A stretch of DNA of 9,368 nt from assembly GCA_949499045.1 (NCBI GenBank), contig CATEEE010000114.1, positions 1-9,368 of the forward strand, given 5' to 3'. The notes beneath the pieces were generated by a model. That model saw only the letters and a program-made list of their open reading frames with translations. It was not told the origin of the DNA and ran no database searches. Shown here in pieces: positions 1-6,919 of this stretch. Numbering within the stretch: position 1 is the stretch's first letter; each line of letters starts with the position of its first letter. This DNA is from Marinobacterium sp. xm-d-530 (GTDB taxonomy: Bacteria > Pseudomonadota > Gammaproteobacteria > Pseudomonadales > Balneatricaceae). A program made the translations under genes and the position numbers.

Positions 1-713
1 AACTCATTTACCCAGGTTTCTATCCATTCAGCGGTATTTGTCTCTGGAAAGACGGGTAACATACGTTGATGGAAGGCGATATCACCTGCGATCATGACGT
101 TGCGTTCAGGTATGACAACGCTGATGTCCCCTTTGGAGTGGGCAGGGCCAAGGTGCAGCAGTTCAGCCGTAATTCCGCCTAAATCGAGGGTCATACTCTC
201 TTCAAACGTCTGATCAATTTCAGTAAGCTCTGTCCCTTCGATTCGATCTTTGAGTGTCTCTTTAAGCATTCCGAGTCCACGAAAACCGTGTTCTTGAATC
301 TCCTCTTCAGCATCAACGTGAGCTATGACAGTAGCGCCTTGTTCTTTCCAGTAATTATTTCCCAATGCGGCATGCGATTGACCATTTTCATCGACCACAT
401 ATTTAACCGGTTTGTCGGTCAATTTTTTGATCTCATCATGCAGGGCTTTGGCTAACAGGTAGGTGCTAGAGCCGTTCACCACTAATACGGACTCTTCGCC
501 AATGACGAAGCTCAGGTTGTTGTTGTGGCCGGCATTTTCATAGGTATAGAACTTCAACTGTCCAATAGCTGAGTAGACATCGTCAGCGACTTTGACCGGT
601 TTATCGTAGAGCAGGGACTCTTTGTACTTATCATCGGGGGTTACAGCAAAGGCTGAAGTCGACACTAACGTTGCGAGGAGTGATACTCCCAAAGAGAGGG
701 CTTTTAACTGCAT
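1..713 (-). CDS. Exported metallo-beta-lactamase-fold protein with altered metal motif (3' end cut by window)
   Basis: 237 residues are visible; the C-terminus lies outside the window. The start at 713 has AAGGTG (720-725) six bases upstream. Residues 1-23 form a signal peptide ending AFA, so the protein should be periplasmic. The MBL fold shows in the order of elements: a VLVVNG strand (76-81), the motif-1 region (106-119), AH at 131-132, then the late motif LGPAHSKGD (188-196, His192) and AGD (209-211, Asp211). The usual HxHxDH after VV and before LGN is replaced: residues 110-115 read NGQSHA, so both His of HxH, the Asp and the final His are changed in an ungapped alignment. Family members hydrolyse thioesters, lactones or beta-lactams, but here the substrate is unknown and ordinary di-zinc hydrolase activity is doubtful. 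A 46-bp gap separates it from the upstream lrp-type gene, so co-transcription is possible; no terminator is visible between them. Confidence 0.85.
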   Translation of the reverse strand, partial: MQLKALSLGVSLLATLVSTSAFAVTPDDKYKESLLYDKPVKVADDVYSAIGQLKFYTYENAGHNNNLSFVIGEESVLVVNGSSTYLLAKALHDEIKKLTDKPVKYVVDENGQSHAALGNNYWKEQGATVIAHVDAEEEIQEHGFRGLGMLKETLKDRIEGTELTEIDQTFEESMTLDLGGITAELLHLGPAHSKGDISVVIPERNVMIAGDIAFHQRMLPVFPETNTAEWIETWVNE

Positions 714-759
714 AACGCACACCTTATTCTGTTTTTATAGCTAAAAATATAACACGCTT

Positions 760-1218
760 TTATCGAACAGGGAGAGCCGATTCGCTCTTCACATTGCGCA
801 TCACAAAACTCGAATGGACACCGGTAACACCCTCAATGCGAGTAATTTTCTCGAGCAGCAGACGCTGAAAATCTTCCATGTCATGAACCACTACTTTTAG
901 TTGGTAATCGGCATCCTGCCCCGTGATTAGCAAACACTCTAATACTTCGGGTAGATCATTAATAATTTGATCAAAATTGGCGAATCGTTCCGGAGTGTGG
1001 CGATCCATCGAAATCATAATAATCGCTGTGAGCGTCAACCCCAGTTTTTTCGCATCCAAGCTAGCGCGATAGCCATTAATGATACCGCTCTCCTCAAGAG
1101 CTCTGACGCGACGCAAACAGGGGGAGGGGGATAGACCTACTTTATCTGCTAACTCTTGATTTGAGATACGTCCATCCAGCTGAAGTTGCTGAAGAATAGC
1201 CTTGTCGTATCGATCCAT
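760..1218 (-). CDS. Lrp/AsnC-family transcriptional regulator
   Basis: A 152-residue protein of normal Lrp/AsnC length. The N-terminal winged helix-turn-helix covers about residues 3-50, with the recognition helix in SPSPCLRRVRALEESG (30-45). A RAM ligand-binding and oligomerisation domain follows (about 64-143), including TGQDADYQLKVVV (99-111). Such proteins sense amino acids, often leucine, and control amino-acid metabolism. The frame is open up to an ATG at 1323, but I chose 1218. The protein from there matches the family N-terminus (MDRYDKAILQQL), a GAGAA element (1226-1230) lies 7 bases upstream, and the best promoter lies inside the longer version. The extra 35 residues are AT-rich and look unlike the family. 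Divergent placement next to leuA suggests leuA as a target, along with itself. Which effector it binds cannot be told from the sequence. Confidence 0.93.
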   Translation of the reverse strand: MDRYDKAILQQLQLDGRISNQELADKVGLSPSPCLRRVRALEESGIINGYRASLDAKKLGLTLTAIIMISMDRHTPERFANFDQIINDLPEVLECLLITGQDADYQLKVVVHDMEDFQRLLLEKITRIEGVTGVHSSFVMRNVKSESALPVR

Positions 1219-1243
1219 ATCTAAGTTCTCGTCATTAATGGTA

Positions 1244-1279
1244 TTTAATTGCTTAAAAATGCAATTTATAGCAATTAAA
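1244..1279 (-). promoter_or_regulatory. Predicted lrp-type promoter flanked by a 9-bp inverted repeat (candidate autoregulatory operator)
   Basis: On the minus strand an extended -10, TGC followed by TATAAA, occupies 1273-1265. This would start transcription near 1258, about 40 bases before the regulator's ATG; no good -35 is seen. The perfect arms TTTAATTGC (1244-1252) and GCAATTAAA (1271-1279) bracket it, and a third GCAATT lies at 1261-1266. The two GCAATT copies are 10 bp apart, one helical turn, as expected for an Lrp-family octamer binding one DNA face. The AT-rich arms fit Lrp-type sites. The binding protein is inferred, not shown. The rest of the 1219-1384 divergent region holds no clear leuA promoter and no leucine-rich leader peptide. 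Confidence 0.45.
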
Positions 1280-1384
1280 GATAATAAATGCACTGGTTTT
1301 GTCGTTAATTCGCAATCATTCACCCTAGCAACCCCAGTACACTGATCAACAATAATTTAACTCAAAGCTTTTGTTGAGGATTGC

Positions 1385-3052
1385 ATGTCTAACTTTGATT
1401 ACCGCCGTTACCAGCCAGCTCCACAGATTCAAATTAAGAATCGCACGTGGCCGAATAACACGATCACCCAGGCGCCAATCTGGGCGTCGGTTGATCTGCG
1501 TGACGGTAATCAGGCGCTACTTGAACCTATGACGGTAGAGCAGAAACAGCGTCTATGGCGTCTATTGGTGAAGATTGGGCTTAAAGAGATTGAAGTAGGC
1601 TTTCCATCTGCGAGTCAGCCGGACTACGACTTCGTTCGTTGGTTGATCGATAATGGAGAGATACCTAATGACGTAACGATTCAGGTCCTTGTTCAGGCCC
1701 GTAAAGAGCTGATTGACCGCACTTATGAAGCGCTACGTGGTGTTAAAAGTGCCGTGGTACACGTCTACAATTCGACCAGCACGATTCAGCGTGAGCGAGT
1801 CTTCAATCAGGATCGCGAGGGTATTAAAACTATAGCGACCCAGGGCGCGCAGTGGGTCATGGATGGCGCGAAAGCTTACCCAGAAGTTGATTGGACCTTC
1901 CAGTATTCACCCGAGAGCTTTACCGGCACTGAGATCGATTATGCGATAGAGGTGTGTGATGCCGTCATGGATGTGTGGCAGCCGACGGCTGAGAAACGAT
2001 GCATTATTAACCTTCCTTCGACGGTTGAGGAGTCAACGCCCAATATTTTTGCCGATCAGATCGAGTACTTTTGTACCCATATGAAGAATCGTGCCGGAGC
2101 GATTATCTCTGTCCATACGCACAATGACAGAGGTTGTGCTGTGGCCGCAGCGGAGTTGGCTGTGTTGGCTGGCGCTGACCGTGTTGAAGGCACATTGCTT
2201 GGTAATGGTGAGCGTACCGGTAATATGGATTTAGTTACAATGGCGATGAATTTATACAGCCAAGGTGTTGATCCTAAAATGGATTTATCGAATCCAGATG
2301 AGATAATCACTACCTTTACTGAGTGTACTCACTTACCGGTTAGCCCTCGTCACCCTTGGATTGGTGAGTTGGTTTATACGGCTTTTTCAGGCAGTCACCA
2401 AGATGCTATACAGAAGTGTTTGCACCGACAGGGTGAGGATGAACACTGGCAGGTGGCTTATTTGCCAATCGATCCAAAGGACATTGGACGTGATTACCAA
2501 GCGGTGATTCGGGTTAACAGTCAATCAGGTAAGGGGGGTATGTCGTTTGTGCTGGAGCGTGACTATGGCATAACACTGCCGCGCTGGATGCAGACGGAAT
2601 TAGCACCTATTGTTCAAAAAGCATCGGAAGAGAGTGCATCTGAGATGGGCAGTGAAGCGATCTTTGAAATTCTTAAAGCGAACTTTATAAAGTCAGCAGA
2701 CCCCGTCGCTTTGCAGGGCTTCTCAATTGATCGTCAACAAAATGAGCAGTTCAAAGCCACTGTATCAATCAATGGTCAAGATCGTGAGTTGATCGGTCGG
2801 GGCGACGGGGTAATCTCGTCGTTTCTTAACGGTTGGACCTCTCTAACAGGTCAGGCTGTTAACGTCATCGACTACTCTGAACATGCGGTTGGCAGTGGCA
2901 CGGATGCCTTGGCGGCGGCTTACTTTTTGATCAATGTTGATGGTCAGCGTGTTGTGGGAATGGCGTTCGATACAGACAGTCTAGGTGCTTCATTAAAAGC
3001 ACTGATATCGGCCATCAATCGTTCAGACGTTGCTGTTCAAATAGCGGCTTAA
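1385..3052 (+). CDS. leuA: 2-isopropylmalate synthase (two-domain type)
   Basis: Condenses acetyl-CoA with 2-ketoisovalerate to 2-isopropylmalate, the committed cytoplasmic step of leucine synthesis. The 555 residues match the longer LeuA class found in yeast, Mycobacterium and many proteobacteria. The catalytic TIM barrel begins with LRDGNQ (38-43). HTHNDRG (244-250) and GNGERTGN (273-280) supply the rest of the metal site. Asp40, His244, His246 and Asn280 keep exactly the spacing I recall for M. tuberculosis LeuA Asp81, His285, His287 and Asn321. The C-terminal part (about 440-550) is the LeuA dimer/regulatory domain that binds leucine for feedback inhibition. GAGGA (1376-1380) sits 4 bases before the ATG. 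It is monocistronic: the divergent lrp-type gene lies upstream and a strong terminator downstream. Control by the adjacent Lrp-type protein is plausible. Confidence 0.97.
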   Translation: MSNFDYRRYQPAPQIQIKNRTWPNNTITQAPIWASVDLRDGNQALLEPMTVEQKQRLWRLLVKIGLKEIEVGFPSASQPDYDFVRWLIDNGEIPNDVTIQVLVQARKELIDRTYEALRGVKSAVVHVYNSTSTIQRERVFNQDREGIKTIATQGAQWVMDGAKAYPEVDWTFQYSPESFTGTEIDYAIEVCDAVMDVWQPTAEKRCIINLPSTVEESTPNIFADQIEYFCTHMKNRAGAIISVHTHNDRGCAVAAAELAVLAGADRVEGTLLGNGERTGNMDLVTMAMNLYSQGVDPKMDLSNPDEIITTFTECTHLPVSPRHPWIGELVYTAFSGSHQDAIQKCLHRQGEDEHWQVAYLPIDPKDIGRDYQAVIRVNSQSGKGGMSFVLERDYGITLPRWMQTELAPIVQKASEESASEMGSEAIFEILKANFIKSADPVALQGFSIDRQQNEQFKATVSINGQDRELIGRGDGVISSFLNGWTSLTGQAVNVIDYSEHAVGSGTDALAAAYFLINVDGQRVVGMAFDTDSLGASLKALISAINRSDVAVQIAA

Positions 3053-3084
3053 TCCATTAACACCTGATTGAGTTATCTTTTGAT

Positions 3085-3130
3085 AAGGCCAGTTCGCATT
3101 ATGAAATGTGAACTGGCCTTTTTATTTTTA
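3085..3130 (+). terminator. Rho-independent terminator of leuA
   Basis: The arms AAGGCCAGTTCGCATT (3085-3100) and AATGTGAACTGGCCTT (3105-3120) form a 16-bp stem with one G-U pair around a 4-base ATGA loop. A T-rich tail follows (3121-3129). It begins 32 bases after the leuA stop codon and isolates leuA from gcvP. Confidence 0.93.
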
Positions 3131-3147
3131 ATCAATCTATCAAAAAG

Positions 3148-3220
3148 TGTCATGTGAAAGGTTGAAGGAGTAGAATATTGTGCCTATTTGAAACTTTCTA
3201 ATACTCAGTTGGAACCCTTC
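3148..3220 (+). promoter_or_regulatory. gcvP leader: weak promoter candidate and a purine-rich element not placed for the gene
   Basis: After the leuA terminator, about 90 bases precede gcvP. TAGAAT at 3171-3176 is a fair -10 but has no convincing -35. GAAGGAG (3164-3170) looks like a strong ribosome binding site, yet it is about 50 bases before the preferred ATG (3221) and 17 before an in-frame TTG (3188). It is correctly spaced only for a seven-codon TTG reading frame at 3178-3201. The ATG at 3221 has a modest GGAA (3211-3214) six bases upstream. No glycine riboswitch fold is apparent in this short space. Confidence 0.25.
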
Positions 3221-6085
3221 ATGCCTCACACTCAAAGTACGCTTCAAGAACTTCGCGATTCTGATCAATTCATTCAGCGCCACTTAGGCTCAAATGATGC
3301 TGAGCAATCTCAGATGTGCAGTACCGTTGGTGTATCTAGCCGCGCTGATTTGATTCAGCAGACTGTTCCTGAATCCATTTTGCTTAGTGATGCGCTCTCT
3401 ATTGGGAATCCGGTGACCGAAGTGGAAGCCTTAGCGGAGCTGAAGCAGATAGCCGCTAAAAACCAGCTGAACAAAAACTTTATTGGCATGGGTTACTACG
3501 GCACCCTAGTGCCAGGCGTTATACAGCGTAACGTGCTAGAGAATCCCGCTTGGTACACTGCTTACACCCCTTACCAGCCTGAGATCTCCCAGGGTCGTCT
3601 TGAATCGCTGCTCAATTTTCAGCAGATGGTGATGGATCTTACGGGTATGGATCTAGCCAATGCATCGTTGCTGGATGAGGCGACGGCTGCGGCTGAGGCA
3701 ATGACGCTGCTTAAACGTTCGAACCGCAAAAAATCAGACACCTTCTTTGTCGATTCTCAGGTTCACCCACAGACACTGGATGTGATTCAAACACGTGCAG
3801 AATACTTTGGCATCGAAGTGGTTGTGGACGACGCATCTAATCTATCATCGCATGACTGCTTCGGCTGTTTGATTCAGTACCCAGGCAGTGAAGGGGAGAT
3901 CATTGATCTTGGCAGTGTAGTTGAAGATGCTAAAGCTCAGGGTGCTTTAGTTGCGGTAGCGACCGATCTTCTAGCGTTAATGCTGCTTAAATCACCTGGC
4001 AGTCTGGGTGCAGATATCGCACTGGGTTCAGCGCAACGTTTTGGTGTACCAATGGGCTTTGGTGGCCCACATGCAGCGTTTTTTGCGACCAGTGAAAAAC
4101 TGAAGCGTTCAGTTCCTGGCCGTATCATTGGGGTCTCTATCGATTCGCGTGGTAATCAAGCCTACCGTATGGCGATGCAGACCCGCGAGCAGCACATTCG
4201 TCGTGAAAAGGCGACCTCCAACATCTGTACAGCACAGGCATTGCTTGCCAATATGGCCGCGTTTTATGCGGTCTACCATGGTTCAGCGGGTCTGAAAAAG
4301 ATCGCCACTCGTGTTCACCGTCTTGCTCAACTTGCGGCTAAGCAACTGAACGCTGCGGGCCTAACAACCAATACCCATTTCTTTGACACCTTGAGTTTTG
4401 ATGCTGACGCATCAGTGTATCAGTGCGCAATTGAAGCCAATATCAATCTTCGCAAGATTTCGGAGACTCGTTTCGGCATCAGCTTTGATGAGACACACAG
4501 CGTTGAAGATGTCGCGCAGTTGATGAGTGTTGTGACCGCAAAGGTAATCTCAGTTGAAGATCTAGGTGAGGTGGATGCGGACCTGTCGATTCCAATGGAT
4601 ATGATTCGTGTCGACGAAGTTCTCTCACACCCTGTCTTTAATCGCTACCACGCAGAGCACGATATTCTTCGCTACATGAAGCGTCTAGAGAACAAGGACT
4701 ACTCTCTTGTTCACGGCATGATCCCGCTGGGTTCTTGTACGATGAAGTTGAATGCAACCTCAGAGATGTTACCGGTGACTTGGCCAGAGATTGGCACTCT
4801 TCACCCGTTTGTTCCGGTAGATCAGGCGCAGGGTTACGCTGAAATGCTAGAACAGTTGGATCGCTGGTTGATCGATATTACCGGTTACGATGCTATCTCT
4901 ATGCAGCCAAACTCTGGTGCATCGGGTGAATATGCGGGTCTGTTAGCGATTCGTAAGTACCAAGAGTCAATTGGCGAAGGTCACCGTAACGTCTGTCTAA
5001 TTCCATCGTCAGCACACGGTACTAACCCAGCTTCAGCTGCAATGATGGATATGAAAGTTGTCGTTGTTGCTTGTGATGAGGTGGGTAACGTCGATGTGGC
5101 TGACTTAAAAGCCAAAGCTGAACAGCACAGTGACAATCTATCAACATTGATGATTACCTACCCATCAACACATGGTGTGTTTGAGGAGGCTGTTGGTGAG
5201 ATTTGTGAACTGATCCATCAGCATGGCGGTCAAGTCTACATGGACGGTGCCAACTTGAATGCGCAGGTTGGGGTGTGTAAGCCTGGCTCAATTGGGGCTG
5301 ATGTGTCACACCTTAACTTGCATAAAACCTTTGCTATTCCTCACGGTGGCGGTGGCCCAGGTATGGGACCTATTGGCGTTAAATCGCATTTGGCACCATT
5401 TCTAGCAAGCCACAAGGTTTCGCCAGTGCCAGGTAATGGAAACAATGGAGCAGTAGCGGCGGCACCTTACGGTTCAGCGTCTATTCTTCCAATAACTTGG
5501 ATGTACATCCGTATGTTGGGTGATCGCGGTCTGCGTGAATCAACCGAGCTTGCGATTCTAAATGCTAACTATATTGCGAAGCATCTTGAAAACCATTACT
5601 CAATTCTCTATCGCGGAACCAATGGCTTCGTCGCCCACGAATGTATTATCGATGTTCGTCCTCTGAAAGAGGTATCGAATATTACCGAAGAGGACATTGC
5701 TAAACGTCTGATGGATTATGGTTTCCACGCGCCAACCATGTCCTTCCCTGTGCCAGGCACGCTCATGGTAGAACCGACTGAGTCGGAATCGATACAAGAG
5801 CTTGATCGATTCATTGAAGCGATGATTAAGATTCGTGAAGAGATTGCGTCGGTTGAGCGTGGTGAGGTTGCTGCTGAGGATTCTGTTCTTAGACATGCAC
5901 CACACACTTTAGAAGATCTTGTGGAAGCGGAGTGGACGCGTAGTTACTCAAAAGAGCAGGCGGTGTTCCCAGTCGGTGCGGTTCGTCAAGCGAAGTTCTG
6001 GCCAACGGTTAACCGTATCGATAACGTGTATGGTGATCGCAACTTCGTCTGCACCTGTCCACCGGTGAGTGACTACGCAGAGTAA
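3221..6085 (+). CDS. gcvP: Glycine dehydrogenase (decarboxylating), glycine cleavage system P protein
   Basis: The PLP enzyme of the glycine cleavage system: it decarboxylates glycine and passes the aminomethyl group to the lipoyl arm of GcvH; GcvT and a lipoamide dehydrogenase complete the cycle. From ATG 3221 it is 954 residues, close to the 957 of E. coli GcvP, and its N-terminus (QFIQRHLG) aligns with that of E. coli. An in-frame TTG at 3188 would add 11 residues with poor support. The two homologous halves of the large single-chain type are present (about 20-440 and 450-950). Landmarks are YTPYQPEISQGRLESLLNFQ early in the N half, IPLGSCTMK (501-509), and the cofactor site HLNLHKTFAIPHGGGGPG with PLP lysine Lys702. 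No gcvT or gcvH is visible; leuA lies upstream and the trp operon is convergent downstream, so the system's other genes must lie elsewhere. No frameshift or missing motif is seen. Confidence 0.97.
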   Translation: MPHTQSTLQELRDSDQFIQRHLGSNDAEQSQMCSTVGVSSRADLIQQTVPESILLSDALSIGNPVTEVEALAELKQIAAKNQLNKNFIGMGYYGTLVPGVIQRNVLENPAWYTAYTPYQPEISQGRLESLLNFQQMVMDLTGMDLANASLLDEATAAAEAMTLLKRSNRKKSDTFFVDSQVHPQTLDVIQTRAEYFGIEVVVDDASNLSSHDCFGCLIQYPGSEGEIIDLGSVVEDAKAQGALVAVATDLLALMLLKSPGSLGADIALGSAQRFGVPMGFGGPHAAFFATSEKLKRSVPGRIIGVSIDSRGNQAYRMAMQTREQHIRREKATSNICTAQALLANMAAFYAVYHGSAGLKKIATRVHRLAQLAAKQLNAAGLTTNTHFFDTLSFDADASVYQCAIEANINLRKISETRFGISFDETHSVEDVAQLMSVVTAKVISVEDLGEVDADLSIPMDMIRVDEVLSHPVFNRYHAEHDILRYMKRLENKDYSLVHGMIPLGSCTMKLNATSEMLPVTWPEIGTLHPFVPVDQAQGYAEMLEQLDRWLIDITGYDAISMQPNSGASGEYAGLLAIRKYQESIGEGHRNVCLIPSSAHGTNPASAAMMDMKVVVVACDEVGNVDVADLKAKAEQHSDNLSTLMITYPSTHGVFEEAVGEICELIHQHGGQVYMDGANLNAQVGVCKPGSIGADVSHLNLHKTFAIPHGGGGPGMGPIGVKSHLAPFLASHKVSPVPGNGNNGAVAAAPYGSASILPITWMYIRMLGDRGLRESTELAILNANYIAKHLENHYSILYRGTNGFVAHECIIDVRPLKEVSNITEEDIAKRLMDYGFHAPTMSFPVPGTLMVEPTESESIQELDRFIEAMIKIREEIASVERGEVAAEDSVLRHAPHTLEDLVEAEWTRSYSKEQAVFPVGAVRQAKFWPTVNRIDNVYGDRNFVCTCPPVSDYAE

Positions 6086-6101
6086 GCTGGTTGTTCTCAA
6101 C

Positions 6102-6141
6102 AAAAAAGGGGTCAGACCGAAGGTCAGACCCCTTTTTTTTT
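6102..6141. terminator. Bidirectional terminator between convergent gcvP and trpG
   Basis: GGGGTC (6108-6113) pairs with GACCCC (6127-6132), and inside it GACC (6115-6118) pairs with GGTC (6122-6125) across an A-A mismatch with a GAA loop. Six A precede the stem and nine T follow it, so it can end transcription from both strands. The hairpin begins 22 bases past the gcvP stop and lies about 100 bases past the trpG stop. The element is also a direct repeat: GGTCAGACC occurs twice (6110-6118 and 6122-6130). Confidence 0.9.
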
Positions 6142-6144
6142 GGA

Positions 6145-6177
6145 GCGGTCTTGAAAAGGCCGCGATTCTCAAATCGC
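6145..6177. repeat. Two adjacent small hairpins downstream of the gcvP/trpG terminator
   Basis: GCGGTCTT (6145-6152) and AAGGCCGC (6156-6163) form an 8-bp stem with one G-T wobble and a GAA loop. GCGATT (6162-6167) and AATCGC (6172-6177) form a 6-bp stem with a CTCA loop. The two share two bases, so they would be near-stacked or alternative structures. Neither has a T-tract of its own. They lie in the 3' untranslated region of trpG mRNA and could protect its end; function is unknown. Confidence 0.5.
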
Positions 6178-6233
6178 CTCATCTTCGATAAGGCTCCCAC
6201 CAAGAGCTCGCCGCATCTTCAATAGGGCACCAA
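6175..6233. repeat. Imperfect direct repeat, two copies 34 bp apart
   Basis: The unit CGCCTCATCTTCGATAAGGC (6175-6194) recurs as CGCCGCATCTTCAATAGGGC (6209-6228), 17 of 20 identical. Both copies continue into ACCAA, after an extra TCCC in the first. It ends just before the trpG stop codon at 6239-6241. No open frame of note uses it on either strand. It may be a fragment of a dispersed intergenic repeat or a local duplication; copies elsewhere in the genome cannot be seen from here. Confidence 0.55.
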
Positions 6234-6238
6234 CACGA

Positions 6239-6919
6239 TCACTCCACAAACAAAAAGTTTCGAATCAACTCTTTACCGCCCTCGGTTGCAAAGGACTCTG
6301 GGTGGAACTGGATGCCGTGAATTGGATACTCTTTGTGCTTCACTCCCATAATCTCGAAGGCACCGCCTTGGTGGATGCGTTCGATATTGGCTAAGTCTGC
6401 CTGTTGTAGATCACCAACTGCGGCGGTGACCTCCAAGCACTCTGGTATCGATCCAGACTCTGCAATCAATGAGTGGTAGCGCATCACTTCAAGTTGGTCA
6501 GGAATGTTTTTGAAGACACCCTCAGCGTTATGAGTGATCGGGCTGATTTTGCCGTGCATGGGCAGTGGTGCCTTCACTACCTTGCCACCGAAGCAGTGTA
6601 CGATGCCCTGCATGCCTAAGCAGACACCCATTAACGGTGTCTCTTTGCCAAGGGTAGTAATGACATCAGCACACACACCAAAGTACTTAGGGTCATCCGG
6701 TGAGCCTGGGCCCGGGGAGATAATGATTCTGTCTGGATTGGCCCTTCTCACAGCGTCCACATCAACGTCATCATTACGTTTTACGATGATTTCAAAATTA
6801 TCTAAGTTGCCCGCCAGTTTTTCAGCTTCAAGAATTTCACCAATGAACTGATAGAGGTTGTATGTGAACGAGTCGTAGTTATCAATGATGTAAACCTTCA
6901 TGGTTGTTGAATCGTTCAC
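6239..6919 (-). CDS. trpG: Anthranilate synthase component II (glutamine amidotransferase)
   Basis: Releases ammonia from glutamine and channels it to TrpE, which converts chorismate to anthranilate, the first step of tryptophan synthesis. The class I amidotransferase triad is intact: Cys100 in GVCLGMQG (98-105), His206 and Glu208 in QFHPES (204-209). The oxyanion region SPGPGSP is at 68-74. At 226 residues it is longer than the usual 190-200, with extra segments near 32-41 and 169-187. The start is GTG at 6919, overlapping the trpE stop as GTGA. GGAGGAG (6925-6931), inside the last codons of trpE, lies 5 bases upstream and is the best ribosome site in the operon. The alternative ATG at 6901 has no such site. 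PabA is a related alternative, but the trpR-trpE context favours TrpG. It is the last gene of the operon and convergent with gcvP. Confidence 0.93.
   Translation of the reverse strand: MNDSTTMKVYIIDNYDSFTYNLYQFIGEILEAEKLAGNLDNFEIIVKRNDDVDVDAVRRANPDRIIISPGPGSPDDPKYFGVCADVITTLGKETPLMGVCLGMQGIVHCFGGKVVKAPLPMHGKISPITHNAEGVFKNIPDQLEVMRYHSLIAESGSIPECLEVTAAVGDLQQADLANIERIHQGGAFEIMGVKHKEYPIHGIQFHPESFATEGGKELIRNFLFVE

Noticed and set aside
760..1323. Longer version of the Lrp-type protein starting at 1323
   Set aside because: The added 35 residues do not resemble the family, the region is AT-rich regulatory DNA, and the best promoter lies downstream of that start; 1218 fits the family N-terminus.
1279..1384. 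Leucine leader peptide/attenuator upstream of leuA
   Set aside because: No short frame with a run of leucine codons and no terminator hairpin precedes leuA.
3053..3220. Glycine riboswitch before gcvP
   Set aside because: About 75 bases of this 168-base gap are the leuA stop-proximal sequence and terminator; the rest is too short and shows no paired aptamer-like folds.
3188..3223. TTG start for gcvP at 3188
   Set aside because: The ribosome-site-like element is 17 bases away, and the 11 added residues have no counterpart in E. coli GcvP; ATG 3221 gives the expected length.
5948..6203. Minus-strand open frames across the gcvP end and terminator
   Set aside because: They run through a clear terminator hairpin and antisense to conserved GcvP; the products are low-complexity and have no ribosome site.
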